From Pelagibacterium sp. 26DY04 (lineage in GTDB: Bacteria > Pseudomonadota > Alphaproteobacteria > Rhizobiales > Devosiaceae), in assembly GCF_031202305.1 (NCBI RefSeq), contig NZ_CP101731.1, forward strand, positions 1 to 64,000: 64,000 nt of DNA, written 5' to 3'. Positions 24,287 through 31,508 of this stretch are shown in pieces. Below the pieces are notes generated by a model. The model worked only from the letters and a program-made list of their open reading frames with translations, made no database searches and was not told the DNA's origin. The first letter of the stretch is position 1; each line of letters opens with the position of its first letter. Position numbers and translations under genes: made by a program.

Positions 24287-25606
24287 TTATTGCGCCGGCC
24301 AGGCGACATGCTCGGCGTCGATGACGTAGGCATGGGCGTGGCGGTAACCTGTTCCTGTGTGCTCGGCGCCGGCGAGATGGGGATGATGAGGATCAAGGTC
24401 CGTATGGGTGTGGGCAATGATTTCTTCATCGTTTCGGGGCCATAGGCGCCATGCGAGCGCCGCGCCCACGATCCCGATGGCGCCCATGGCGAGAAATGCC
24501 GCCGGCAGCCCGGCGGTCGCTCCCAGCCAGCCGACCAGCGGATAGGTCAGAAGCCAGCACGCATGCGAGAGCGCGAACTGGGCAGCAAACACGGCGGGAC
24601 GATCCTCCGGGTGGGCCGACTTGCGTAAGAGCCGGCCGGAGGGCGTAAGGGCGGCTGAATATACAGCGCCAACGAAAATCCAGAGCATGAGAAGCCCCGC
24701 AAATCCTTGGACCAGCGAACCCGCGATCATCAAGCCCGATGCCGTAGCCGCCGCCCAGAGCATGACCGGGCGATCGGGCATACGGTCGAGGAGCGTGGGG
24801 AGGGCGAGAGCGGTCAACATCGATCCACCACCGAATGCCGCCAAGGCTAGCGCCATCTCCGAATTGCCAAGGCCGAAGCGGCCCTGGACGAGGACGACGG
24901 TGTTGACGATCACCATCGCCCCGGCTGCTGCGGCCGCAAGATTGATGGCGAGCAGCCCACGAAGGCGCGGCGTTTTCAGATAGATGCGGATACCGCGTGT
25001 CGTTCGATCGTAGATGCCGCGCGGCGCGGTCGGCTTGGGACTGGGCAACCGAACCGAAAGCACCAGCAGGGCCGAAGCAAAGAAGCCAACAACGGTTCCG
25101 GCAAACAGGCCGTTGAACGAAATGACCATCAACAATGCCGCCGCCAGCAGCGGGCTGGCAACGCTCTCAAGGTCATAGGCAAGCCGCGAGAGCGACAGCG
25201 CGCGGGTATATTCACGTTCGTCGGGCAGAATGTCGGGGATCGTCGCCTGAAAGGTCGGGGTAAAGCCGGCCGAAGCCGATTGTAGGACGAAGATCAGCAC
25301 ATAGACCTGCCAGATCTCGGTCACGAATGGCAGAAGGACCGCCACAAGGCCGCGCATGACGTCGAGGGTCACCAACATCGCGCGGCGCGGAACGCGTTCT
25401 GCGAATGCCGAGGCGATCGGCGCTACGCCGACATAGGCGATCATCTTGATCGCAAGAGCCGTGCCCAAAACGACGCCCGCATTGTCGCCCGCCAGCTCGA
25501 ATGCGAGCAGGCCCAGGGCAACGGTAGCAAGCCCGGTGCCGATCAGGGCGATGATCTGGGCCGAAAACAGGTGGCGATAGGTGCGATTGGCCAGAATGGC
25601 GAACAT
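24287..25606 (-). CDS. MFS exporter with His-rich tail (NreB-like, Ni/Co resistance)
   Basis: 439 residues, about 12 membrane helices of the major facilitator type (MFAILANRTYRHLFSAQIIALIGTGLATVALGLLAFEL at the start). The last 35 residues form a His-rich cytoplasmic tail (HTHTDLDPHHPHLAGAEH and YRHAHAY), as described for nickel exporters of the NreB type. It starts nine bases after the metal-sensing repressor, so both are controlled by the operator at 25906-25925. Nickel or cobalt export is inferred from tail and context. Confidence 0.8.
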   Translation of the reverse strand: MFAILANRTYRHLFSAQIIALIGTGLATVALGLLAFELAGDNAGVVLGTALAIKMIAYVGVAPIASAFAERVPRRAMLVTLDVMRGLVAVLLPFVTEIWQVYVLIFVLQSASAGFTPTFQATIPDILPDEREYTRALSLSRLAYDLESVASPLLAAALLMVISFNGLFAGTVVGFFASALLVLSVRLPSPKPTAPRGIYDRTTRGIRIYLKTPRLRGLLAINLAAAAAGAMVIVNTVVLVQGRFGLGNSEMALALAAFGGGSMLTALALPTLLDRMPDRPVMLWAAATASGLMIAGSLVQGFAGLLMLWIFVGAVYSAALTPSGRLLRKSAHPEDRPAVFAAQFALSHACWLLTYPLVGWLGATAGLPAAFLAMGAIGIVGAALAWRLWPRNDEEIIAHTHTDLDPHHPHLAGAEHTGTGYRHAHAYVIDAEHVAWPAQ

Positions 25607-25615
25607 GGTCGAAGC

Positions 25616-25897
25616 TCAGAGATATTTGGCGATGGTGCGGAACTGGTCGATCTCCGACCGTTTGGTGGGGTCGAGCCCGCCTGTTGCATCGGCGAGGCAA
25701 TGATCGAGATGGTCATGGATCAGCGTCTTCTTGGCCTGGGCAATCGCCTTTTCGACAGCATGAAGCTGCTGTGCGATGTCCAAGCACGATCGTTCGGATT
25801 CGATCATCTCGATGACGGAACGGAGATGGCCGTCGGCGCGCTTGAGGCGTTTGACGATGGCGGGGTGAGATTTGTGCTTATCATCAATCGGTTGCAT
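25616..25897 (-). CDS. CsoR/RcnR-family metal-sensing repressor
   Basis: 93 residues, all-helical. The family pattern is clear: IVKRLKRADGHLRSVIEMIESERSCLDIAQQLHAVEKAIAQAKKTLIHDHLDHCL. Ligand positions are Cys38, His63 and Cys67, with the spacing (25 and 4) of the CsoR Cys-His-Cys site and of the last three ligands in nickel sensor InrS; extra His at 8, 11, 61 and 66 could complete a four-coordinate site. These proteins release their operator on binding Cu(I), Ni or Co. The NreB-like exporter next to it favours Ni/Co, but the ligands alone do not exclude Cu. Confidence 0.9.
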   Translation of the reverse strand: MQPIDDKHKSHPAIVKRLKRADGHLRSVIEMIESERSCLDIAQQLHAVEKAIAQAKKTLIHDHLDHCLADATGGLDPTKRSEIDQFRTIAKYL

Positions 25898-25905
25898 GGC
25901 TCACC

Positions 25906-25925
25906 ATAACCCCCCAGGGGGATAT
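25906..25925. promoter_or_regulatory. CsoR/RcnR-type operator
   Basis: ATAACCCCCCAGGGGGATAT: two G/C tracts around a central A, flanked by AT-rich ends, directly upstream of the repressor start. This is the form of operators used by the CsoR/RcnR/InrS family. Confidence 0.85.
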
Positions 25926-26550
25926 CGCAAGTGCCACAAGCAGGAGCGTGCCCGGGAGGCCGTGCTGTGCTTGGAAACGAATGGATGTTAAGACGGATAT
26001 AAGTCCGATTTTGCGGTTATCGACCAAGAAGCCGTCGTTCCGCAACCCACCCCTTTTTCGCCCTTCCCGGAGCAACAATGCGTGTTTGCAGTGAAACCCC
26101 ATAAAAGTGCCCGAACGCCGGCGATTCAAACGTTACATGCACGACTAATGCTGTGCCCTGACCAATGGAACGGTTGTGGCCCACCCAGGCGCAACGATTT
26201 GAATGGCTTAAGCCGGGCCGAGTTCCCGGCTAGGGCAGCTAACGACCCCAGTTCGGTCGTTCAGGCTGAACTGTAGAGCGCTTGAGACCCGCCGTTCGTT
26301 CAGCTCCTGAAGTTCGGCTCAAAACGGAGCCATCTCCAGCCCGTCCGCTGCCGGAGTCTGAGCGTCGAAAGTGGACATTGACATTCAGGGTATCTAGCCC
26401 GTCGAGACCTTTCCAAGAACAGCTCGGGCTGGTTCATCCGGAATTGGCAAGGGCGTGTGCCCAACACGCTTCGACCAACTGCGATGTGGAAAAATTCCGG
26501 GGCACCGTGGCGCCCCGATTGTCAGCAACTTGCCATCACTGTCTGGGAAA
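25926..26550. other. Gene-free stretch holding the right end of element A
   Basis: About 620 bases with no credible gene. It contains A's right attP arm and core (26123-26146) and the left end of unit B. No other signal was recognised. Confidence 0.5.
26123..26150. repeat. Internal att site, predicted right end of element A
   Basis: ATTCAAACGTTACATGCAC (26124-26142), GA, core CT (26145-26146), then AATG. The arm pairs with the left end at 18 of 19 positions, and TACATGCACGACTAATG (26134-26150) is repeated exactly at 28260-28276. Confidence 0.75.
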
Positions 26551-27849
26551 TCAAAGTTTCATCTTCTTGGTCAGTTGCACAGCCATATCAACGCGCTTTA
26601 TCTCGCGTCGAAGAGGCGCGCTGTCGGGATAAGCCGCCTGCAGAATGCTCTTGAGCGTCAACAGCAAGTCGATCACACCCTGTCGGGTAGCAGCTGCCTT
26701 TTCGAAAGGGGCGTCGCTGGCGGTTGCGCGGTAATAGACGTCGAAGAACTCGGGGCCTTCAAGCTCCTTGGGACCTATCTCCAAGCTCATCCAGTCTTCG
26801 AGATTGGAACGCAAGGTATTCAGTCGGGTGTATACGCCCCATGGCCGCTGACCGGATGACATGACCGCCTTGATGATACTTCCGGCTTCAATATGGCCCG
26901 CAACACCCAGCGCACCTTTGGGCCGCCGACGCCTCGTACCCATGCTGAAACTGTAAGGGACTGAGGTAGATGTTGCGGTTGGAAAAATGGTTCCCCGGGG
27001 CCGTGCTCTTCGCAGGTCTTGTGGCGTGTGCGCCTTGGGGCTGGTGAAGGTGTCCCAGGAATTTGAGGATTCACCGGACCAGTCGCTTTCCACCAGGGGT
27101 TTTGGCATCGCGTCAATCGTGGCCAACAGATGGTCGAGGTTGTAGCCGTTGCTCACGTCGCTCGCGACATAGAGGTCGCAGTTATATGGAAAGTACATGC
27201 CGGGCCACGTGCTCTTTTTGACGTCCCATCCATGCTTAGCCGCCCACTCAGCGCGTTCGACCGAATTGGGTGCAATTGAGTAGGGCTCGTCGACCAGGAT
27301 CATCTGCCCCGTCTTGATTTCAATCCATTCGGTTGGATGATCGCTGTACGGCAATTTGCCGATGGCCTCCTTGTAGGACTTCCATTTCCGTGGGCGAGGC
27401 TGGAGCCCTGTATGCTCCATGAACCGCAGCGAACGTTGTGCTTCGCAAAGCGACTTCCGCGCTTGCTCCTGGCTGTCTAACACCATGTCGCGGATAAAGT
27501 GATCGGCAGCAACCATTCGTAGGGCTTCAAACCCACGGACCCGCTTCAACTCGGCTTTTCCGCAGATATCCAAGATTTCTTTGGAGAGTTCGATACGCAG
27601 GGTCTCGCGGCCAACGTGGTACTTGCCGCCCCTGTCCCTCCAATATGCAGTGAGCAGAACATAGGGCCGATCCAGAACGCTCCCTCCCGAAGGAAGCGTC
27701 CGTTGGGCATGACGAAAATTTTCACAGTTGGCGGCTTTCGCGGCCAGATCCAACGCGGTGAAGTACTTTACTCCCCGCCTTCTGCGAATTTCGGATGCAA
27801 GACTTTTTACGCCGCTGAGCGTCGTAGGACGCACGTCATCGATCAACAT
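26551..27849 (-). CDS. Hypothetical protein of unit B (possibly DUF5623-like)
   Basis: 432 residues from ATG 27849, with AGGAGA six bases upstream. Soluble. The N-terminus (MLIDDVRPTTLSGVKSLASEIRRRRGVKYFTALDLAAKAANCENFRHAQRTLP) resembles, from memory, plasmid- and island-borne proteins carrying the DUF5623 label; the remainder has a Gly/Arg-rich basic segment near residue 300 (GTRRRRPKG) and a helical C-terminus. No catalytic motif is recognised. It is the only gene in the 2.1 kb unit, so it is either the cargo or the reason the unit is kept. Confidence 0.55.
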   Translation of the reverse strand: MLIDDVRPTTLSGVKSLASEIRRRRGVKYFTALDLAAKAANCENFRHAQRTLPSGGSVLDRPYVLLTAYWRDRGGKYHVGRETLRIELSKEILDICGKAELKRVRGFEALRMVAADHFIRDMVLDSQEQARKSLCEAQRSLRFMEHTGLQPRPRKWKSYKEAIGKLPYSDHPTEWIEIKTGQMILVDEPYSIAPNSVERAEWAAKHGWDVKKSTWPGMYFPYNCDLYVASDVSNGYNLDHLLATIDAMPKPLVESDWSGESSNSWDTFTSPKAHTPQDLRRARPRGTIFPTATSTSVPYSFSMGTRRRRPKGALGVAGHIEAGSIIKAVMSSGQRPWGVYTRLNTLRSNLEDWMSLEIGPKELEGPEFFDVYYRATASDAPFEKAAATRQGVIDLLLTLKSILQAAYPDSAPLRREIKRVDMAVQLTKKMKL

Positions 27850-28270
27850 AGCCAATCTCCTGGCTCGATCTCAGCGTCACTCGCCAACCACTTTGCGAGC
27901 CCGGATGGATGTTGTCGGGTTCGAGTAATTACAGCAGTGCTGCCAGCAGCTTCGGAACGGCGAGTGCCATGCTCATGCCCAGAGCCCTGCTAATTTAGCG
28001 CGAGTCGAATGCCGCTTCAACCGATGGTGTTGCTTTATTCCTAGACCGAGCGACAGAGATCGAACGGTAGCTTTAAATAAATTCGGGCTCACTTGAATGA
28101 CTACAGTGTGTGCCTTGGCGTTGGACAGGAGCGGCCAACTGAGTGTCCACTTTCCGAGACCGCCATTGAAAACCCGCCAGTCCGCTCTCCACCCCAAAGC
28201 CGCCAATCTCCGGGAAAACAGGATCGAAATGATGTGGTGGACTGGAGCATCGTTTAATGTACATGCACGA
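27850..28270. other. Gene-free stretch, right end of unit B
   Basis: About 420 bases. An open frame from 28097 runs into the yifB 3' half, but it has no ribosome-binding site and no known homology in its first 58 codons. The last bases are the right att half. Confidence 0.45.
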
Positions 28271-28290
28271 CTAATGATCGGGCCGCCCGG
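28251..28290. repeat. attR of the composite island
   Basis: CGTTTAATGTACATGCACGA, core CT (28271-28272), then yifB (AATGATCGGGCCGCCC). The 11 bases before CT equal those before the internal core at 26145; further out the two arms differ. Confidence 0.8.
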
Positions 28291-29152
28291 CGCGGGCAAA
28301 TCCATGCTCGCCCAGCGCCTGCCTTCCATCCTGCCGCCGCTCAACCCGCGTGAATTGCTCGATGTGTCGATGATCGCTTCGATCGCCGGGGAATTGAAGG
28401 GCGGGCAGATTTCCGACCGCCGTCCTTTCCGCGCTCCGCACCATTCGGCATCCATGGCCGCCTTGGTGGGCGGTGGCCTGCGCGTGCGGCCGGGCGAGGT
28501 GTCGTTGGCCCACAATGGCGTGCTGTTCCTCGACGAATTGCCCGAATTCCAGCCACAGGCTCTCGACAGCCTTCGCCAGCCGCTCGAATCGGGGGAAACG
28601 GTGATCGCGCGGGCCAATGCTCGCGTCACCTATCCGGCCCGTTTTCAGCTCGTCGCGGCGATGAACCCCTGCAAATGCGGCTTGGCCGGCATGCCCGGCC
28701 ACACCTGTCGACGCGGGGAAAAATGCGCCGCCGACTACCAGGGCCGCGTCTCGGGCCCGTTCCTCGACCGCATCGACATCCGGATCGATGTCCCTGCCGT
28801 TACCGCGTCCGATATGATCGCCGCCCAGCCGGGCGAGCCCAGCGCCACCGTCGCCGAACGCGTCGCCCGGGCGCGCAAAGTCCAGCGCGAGCGTTTTGCG
28901 GCGCTCGATCTGGCCGGCGTTCACACCAATTCGGCCGCGCCCTCAAGTGCCATCGAACAGATCGTCGCCCCGGACGGCGAAAGCCGCGATCTGCTCTTGA
29001 AAGCCGCCGAAACCTTCCAGCTCTCGGCCCGCGCCTATCATCGGGTGCTCAAGGTCGCCCTCACCCTGGCCGACCTCGCCGGCAGCGCCAAGGTGGCCCG
29101 TCCCCATATCGCCGAAGCGCTGAGCTATCGCATCAATATGGCGGGTGCGTGA
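28273..29152 (+). pseudogene. yifB: yifB/comM 3' fragment (complete AAA+ module)
   Basis: Resumes at the Walker A loop (MIGPPGAGKSMLAQRLPSILPPL) and continues with the Mg-chelatase features GGQISDRRPFRAPHHSASMAALVGGG, Walker B GVLFLDELPEF, a Cys-rich segment (MNPCKCGLAGMPGHTCRRGEKC) and the C-terminal helical domain. All catalytic residues are on this side of the insertion. The frame is open upstream to 28097, so a chimeric or ATG 28274-initiated product could be made, but without the N-terminal domain. Confidence 0.92.
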
Positions 29153-29163
29153 GATGAGCGGAG

Positions 29164-29192
29164 TTGACAACTGTAAACTAACAGTTTACACC
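29164..29192 (+). promoter_or_regulatory. higBA promoter and operator
   Basis: TTGACA (29164-29169) and, 17 bases on, TACACC as a poor -10. Between and over them lies TGTAAACT-AAC-AGTTTACA (29172-29190), perfect 8-base arms, as expected for autorepression by the HigA antitoxin. Confidence 0.75.
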
Positions 29193-29194
29193 AC

Positions 29195-29473
29195 GTGATT
29201 GTTGGCTTCCGCCACAAGGCGCTCAGGCGCTTCTATGATACCGGAACAGCCCGGGGCCTGCCGACTGAAATGATCGGCAGGATTGCAACGGTTCTCGCGG
29301 CGCTCGATCAGGCGCAACAGATCGAGGATCTGAACCGTCCAAGCTTCCGCCTGCATGCGCTCAAAGGCGATTTGGCTGGGTATTGGGCAGTCAGCGTCAG
29401 CGGAAACTGGCGGATCGTTTTCCGATTCGTGGGCACCGATGTCGAAGACGTGGACCTGATGGACTATCATTAG
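29195..29473 (+). CDS. higB: HigB-type toxin (RelE superfamily mRNA interferase)
   Basis: 92 residues from GTG 29195, which matches the usual HigB start (IVGFRHKALRRFY). The core LNRPSFRLHALKGDLAGYWAVSVSGNWRIVFRF and the ending VDLMDYH are the hallmarks of the HigB/plasmid-killer branch of RelE toxins, which cut mRNA on the ribosome. The antitoxin gene follows five bases after the stop, the toxin-first order typical of higBA. The start codon is very close to the predicted promoter, so the mRNA may be leaderless. Confidence 0.92.
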   Translation: MIVGFRHKALRRFYDTGTARGLPTEMIGRIATVLAALDQAQQIEDLNRPSFRLHALKGDLAGYWAVSVSGNWRIVFRFVGTDVEDVDLMDYH

Positions 29474-29478
29474 CGGAT

Positions 29479-29784
29479 ATGACCATGAGCATGAAATTGC
29501 CGCCACATCCGGGCCTCGGGTTAAAGGACGATCTCGACGCCCTCGGGCTTACCATCGCCCAAGGCGCGCGCGCTTTGGGCGTTACGCGCCAGCAACTTTA
29601 CAAACTAACCAATGGCGATAGCGCCATCAGCCCCGAAATGGCTATTCGCATCGAGCAGGCGATTGGGGGGCGGGCCGATCATTGGCTCCGGCTGCAGGCC
29701 GCCTATGATCTCGCACGCATTCGCGATCGCGGCACAATCCACCTCGATCGCGTCCAGCCGCTCGAACCTGCCCAGGAGGGCTAA
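29479..29784 (+). CDS. higA: HigA-type antitoxin (XRE family)
   Basis: 101 residues (ATGs at 29485 and 29491 are alternatives). After PPHPGLGLKDDLDALGLTIAQGARALGVTRQQLYKLTNGDSAISPEMAIRIEQAIGGRADHWLRLQAAYDLA, the VapI/HigA-type HTH, there is a short tail. It should neutralise HigB and repress its own promoter at the palindrome 29172-29190. It converges with prfC, overlapping it by four bases. Confidence 0.92.
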   Translation: MTMSMKLPPHPGLGLKDDLDALGLTIAQGARALGVTRQQLYKLTNGDSAISPEMAIRIEQAIGGRADHWLRLQAAYDLARIRDRGTIHLDRVQPLEPAQEG

Positions 29785-31361
29785 GCGGCGATCCCGCGAT
29801 CCTTGGTCGTCATGAACGTCAGCTCGGGAAAGTCCTTGGCGCAGCGGTCGATTTCCCACTGGCTCGGGGCCAGGAACACCGGATCGCCATAGCGGTCCTC
29901 GGCGATGTTCAATCGGTGCAGCGCCGCGAATTTTTCGAACTGGGCCTTGTCGTTGACCTTCACCCACCGCGCCGTCACATATTGCGCCGGCTCGATGCGG
30001 ATCGGCACCGAATATTCGACGGCGGCGCGGCTGGTCAGAACCTCGAGCTGCAGCGGCCCCACCGCGCCCACATAATAGCCCGAGCCCAGGGTGGGCTTGA
30101 ACACCTGCACCACGCCCTCTTCGGCCAGGTCGTTGAGCGCCTTGGCGAGCTGCTTGGTCTTGCTCGCATCGGAAAGATGCACCCGCCGCAGCATTTCCGG
30201 CGCGAAATTGGGGATGCCGGTCACCGTCACATCGGCACCATCGGTCAGCGTATCGCCCACCGAAAGCGTGCCGTGATTGGGGATACCGACAACGTCCCCG
30301 GCCACCGCCTCGTCGGCCAGTTCGCGCTCGCGGGCGAAAAAGAACATCGGATTGGCGACCTTGAGATCCTTGCCCGAGCGCACGTTCTTTAAGCGCATGC
30401 CGCGCTTCAATGTGCCCGATGCCACCCGCACGAAGGCCACGCGATCGCGGTGGTTGGGGTCCATATTGGCCTGCACCTTGAAGACGAAGCCGGTGCAGGC
30501 CGCATCCCCTGGCTCCACCGGAGTGGGTGCCGCCGGCTGGGTGCGGGGCGCGGGGGCGAAACGGCACACGGCTTCGAGCAGTTCGCGCACGCCCACAGAT
30601 TTCAAGGCCGAGCCGAAATAAACCGGCGTCAGCGTGCCCTCTTCAAAAGCCGTCTGATCGAATTTGGGCAGCGAATCCGAGGCCAGTTCCAGCCCTTCCA
30701 TCGCCTGGCGCACCAGGATGTTCTGGGTGTCGGCGTAGCGTTGGGTGAGCGCGTCCACCCCCGGAGCTTCGGCTTCGGGCACCCCTTCGGGCGAGATGAA
30801 CCGCCCGCGCTCGAGGTCGATAAGCCCGCCAAAATCAACGCCCGCACCCACCGGCCACATCATGGGCGCGGTATCGAGGGCCAGGGTCTCCATGATCTCA
30901 TCGAGGATTTCCAGTGTATCGCGCGCTTCGCGGTCGATCTTGTTGACGAAGGTGATGATGGGAATGTCGCGCAGGCGGCACACTTCGAAAAGCTTTCGCG
31001 TCTGCGCCTCGATGCCCTTGGCCGCGTCGATCACCATGATCGCGGAGTCCACCGCGGTCAGCGTCCGGTAGGTGTCCTCGGAAAAGTCCGCGTGGCCGGG
31101 AGTGTCGAGCAGGTTGAGCGTCAGCCCGTCGTGCTCGAAGGTCATCACCGACGAGGTGATCGAAATGCCGCGCTTTTGCTCGATCTCCATCCAGTCGCTG
31201 CGCGTGCGCCGGCGCTCGCCGCGTTCCTTGACCTCGCCGGCCAGGTGAATGGCGCCCGAGTTCAAAAGCAGCTTTTCGGTCAGCGTCGTCTTGCCCGCGT
31301 CCGGGTGCGAAATGATCGCGAAGGTGCGGCGGCTCTTATAACCGGTGATCTCAGGGCCCAC
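29781..31361 (-). CDS. prfC: Peptide chain release factor 3
   Basis: 526 residues from GTG 31361, the normal RF3 length. GTPase motifs: G1 HPDAGKTT (about 19-26), G2 region with ISITSSVM, G3 DTPGHADF, G4 NKID. Domain II and III follow (KVQANMDPNHRDRVAFVRVASG; LGSGYYVGAVGPLQLEVL). RF3 removes RF1/RF2 from the ribosome after peptide release. It is a single gene, convergent with higA. Confidence 0.97.
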   Translation of the reverse strand: MGPEITGYKSRRTFAIISHPDAGKTTLTEKLLLNSGAIHLAGEVKERGERRRTRSDWMEIEQKRGISITSSVMTFEHDGLTLNLLDTPGHADFSEDTYRTLTAVDSAIMVIDAAKGIEAQTRKLFEVCRLRDIPIITFVNKIDREARDTLEILDEIMETLALDTAPMMWPVGAGVDFGGLIDLERGRFISPEGVPEAEAPGVDALTQRYADTQNILVRQAMEGLELASDSLPKFDQTAFEEGTLTPVYFGSALKSVGVRELLEAVCRFAPAPRTQPAAPTPVEPGDAACTGFVFKVQANMDPNHRDRVAFVRVASGTLKRGMRLKNVRSGKDLKVANPMFFFARERELADEAVAGDVVGIPNHGTLSVGDTLTDGADVTVTGIPNFAPEMLRRVHLSDASKTKQLAKALNDLAEEGVVQVFKPTLGSGYYVGAVGPLQLEVLTSRAAVEYSVPIRIEPAQYVTARWVKVNDKAQFEKFAALHRLNIAEDRYGDPVFLAPSQWEIDRCAKDFPELTFMTTKDRGIAA

Positions 31362-31470
31362 GGTCGGCGTGTCTCCGAAAAGGTATGTCGATGCGACCTA
31401 TATGGTCCGCGCGCCTCCCTATACCAAATTCCCCGCCCTAAAAAGCCCTCTGGACAGCAGTGGAAACTAC

Positions 31471-31496
31471 ATTTAACAAGATGATGCTTGTTAAAT
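31471..31496. promoter_or_regulatory. Palindromic operator upstream of MFS gene
   Basis: ATTTAACAAG (31471-31480), spacer ATGATG, CTTGTTAAAT (31487-31496): perfect 10-base arms, ending 12 bases before the MFS start. No regulator gene is adjacent, so control is probably by an unlinked TetR-, MarR- or ROK-like protein. Confidence 0.8.
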
Positions 31497-31508
31497 TGGA
31501 TTGCCACA

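Larger units (their letters stand above)
3101..26146. mobile_element. Element A: serine-recombinase island with defence, flagellin, efflux and metal-resistance cargo
   Basis: About 23.0 kb. The left end after the CT core and the DNA before the CT at 26145-26146 form a near-perfect inverted pair: ATTCAAACGTTACATGCAC on the right, and the reverse complement of GTGCGTGTAACGTTTGAAT on the left (18 of 19 positions). This is the symmetric attP expected for the recombinase at 3224-5041. The distal site at 28271 matches the left end over only about nine bases, so 26146 is the better natural end. No conjugation or phage structural genes are visible, so transfer would depend on other elements. Confidence 0.7.
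3101..28272. mobile_element. Composite integrated region inside yifB (25.2 kb)
   Basis: All DNA between the yifB halves. At the left junction the gene reads AATTTTCT then GTGTGCG; at the right junction GCACGACT then AATGATCGGG. Both share CT, and joining at it gives in-frame N-F-L-M-I-G-P-P-G-A-G-K-S and a 506-residue YifB, the usual family length. A non-palindromic dinucleotide core without longer target duplication is what large serine recombinases leave. By eye the left 15 kb is less GC-rich than the flanks. Evidence inside suggests two adjacent units, listed separately. Confidence 0.9.
26147..28272. mobile_element. Element B: 2.1 kb integrase-less unit adjacent to element A
   Basis: Lies between A's predicted right end and the yifB 3' half. 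Its right end, TACATGCACGA-CT, is identical over 17 bases (with the following AATG) to A's right end, but the sequence further left differs. Its left end, CTAATGCTGTG, keeps the attB-like CTAATG. It carries one gene (26551-27849) and no recombinase. It could be an earlier insertion by a related element, a satellite mobilised in trans, or the remnant of a larger element. The boundary call is inference. Confidence 0.5.

Noticed and set aside
3101..28272. Prophage
   Set aside because: No terminase, portal, capsid, tail or lysis genes; a serine recombinase alone does not make a phage.
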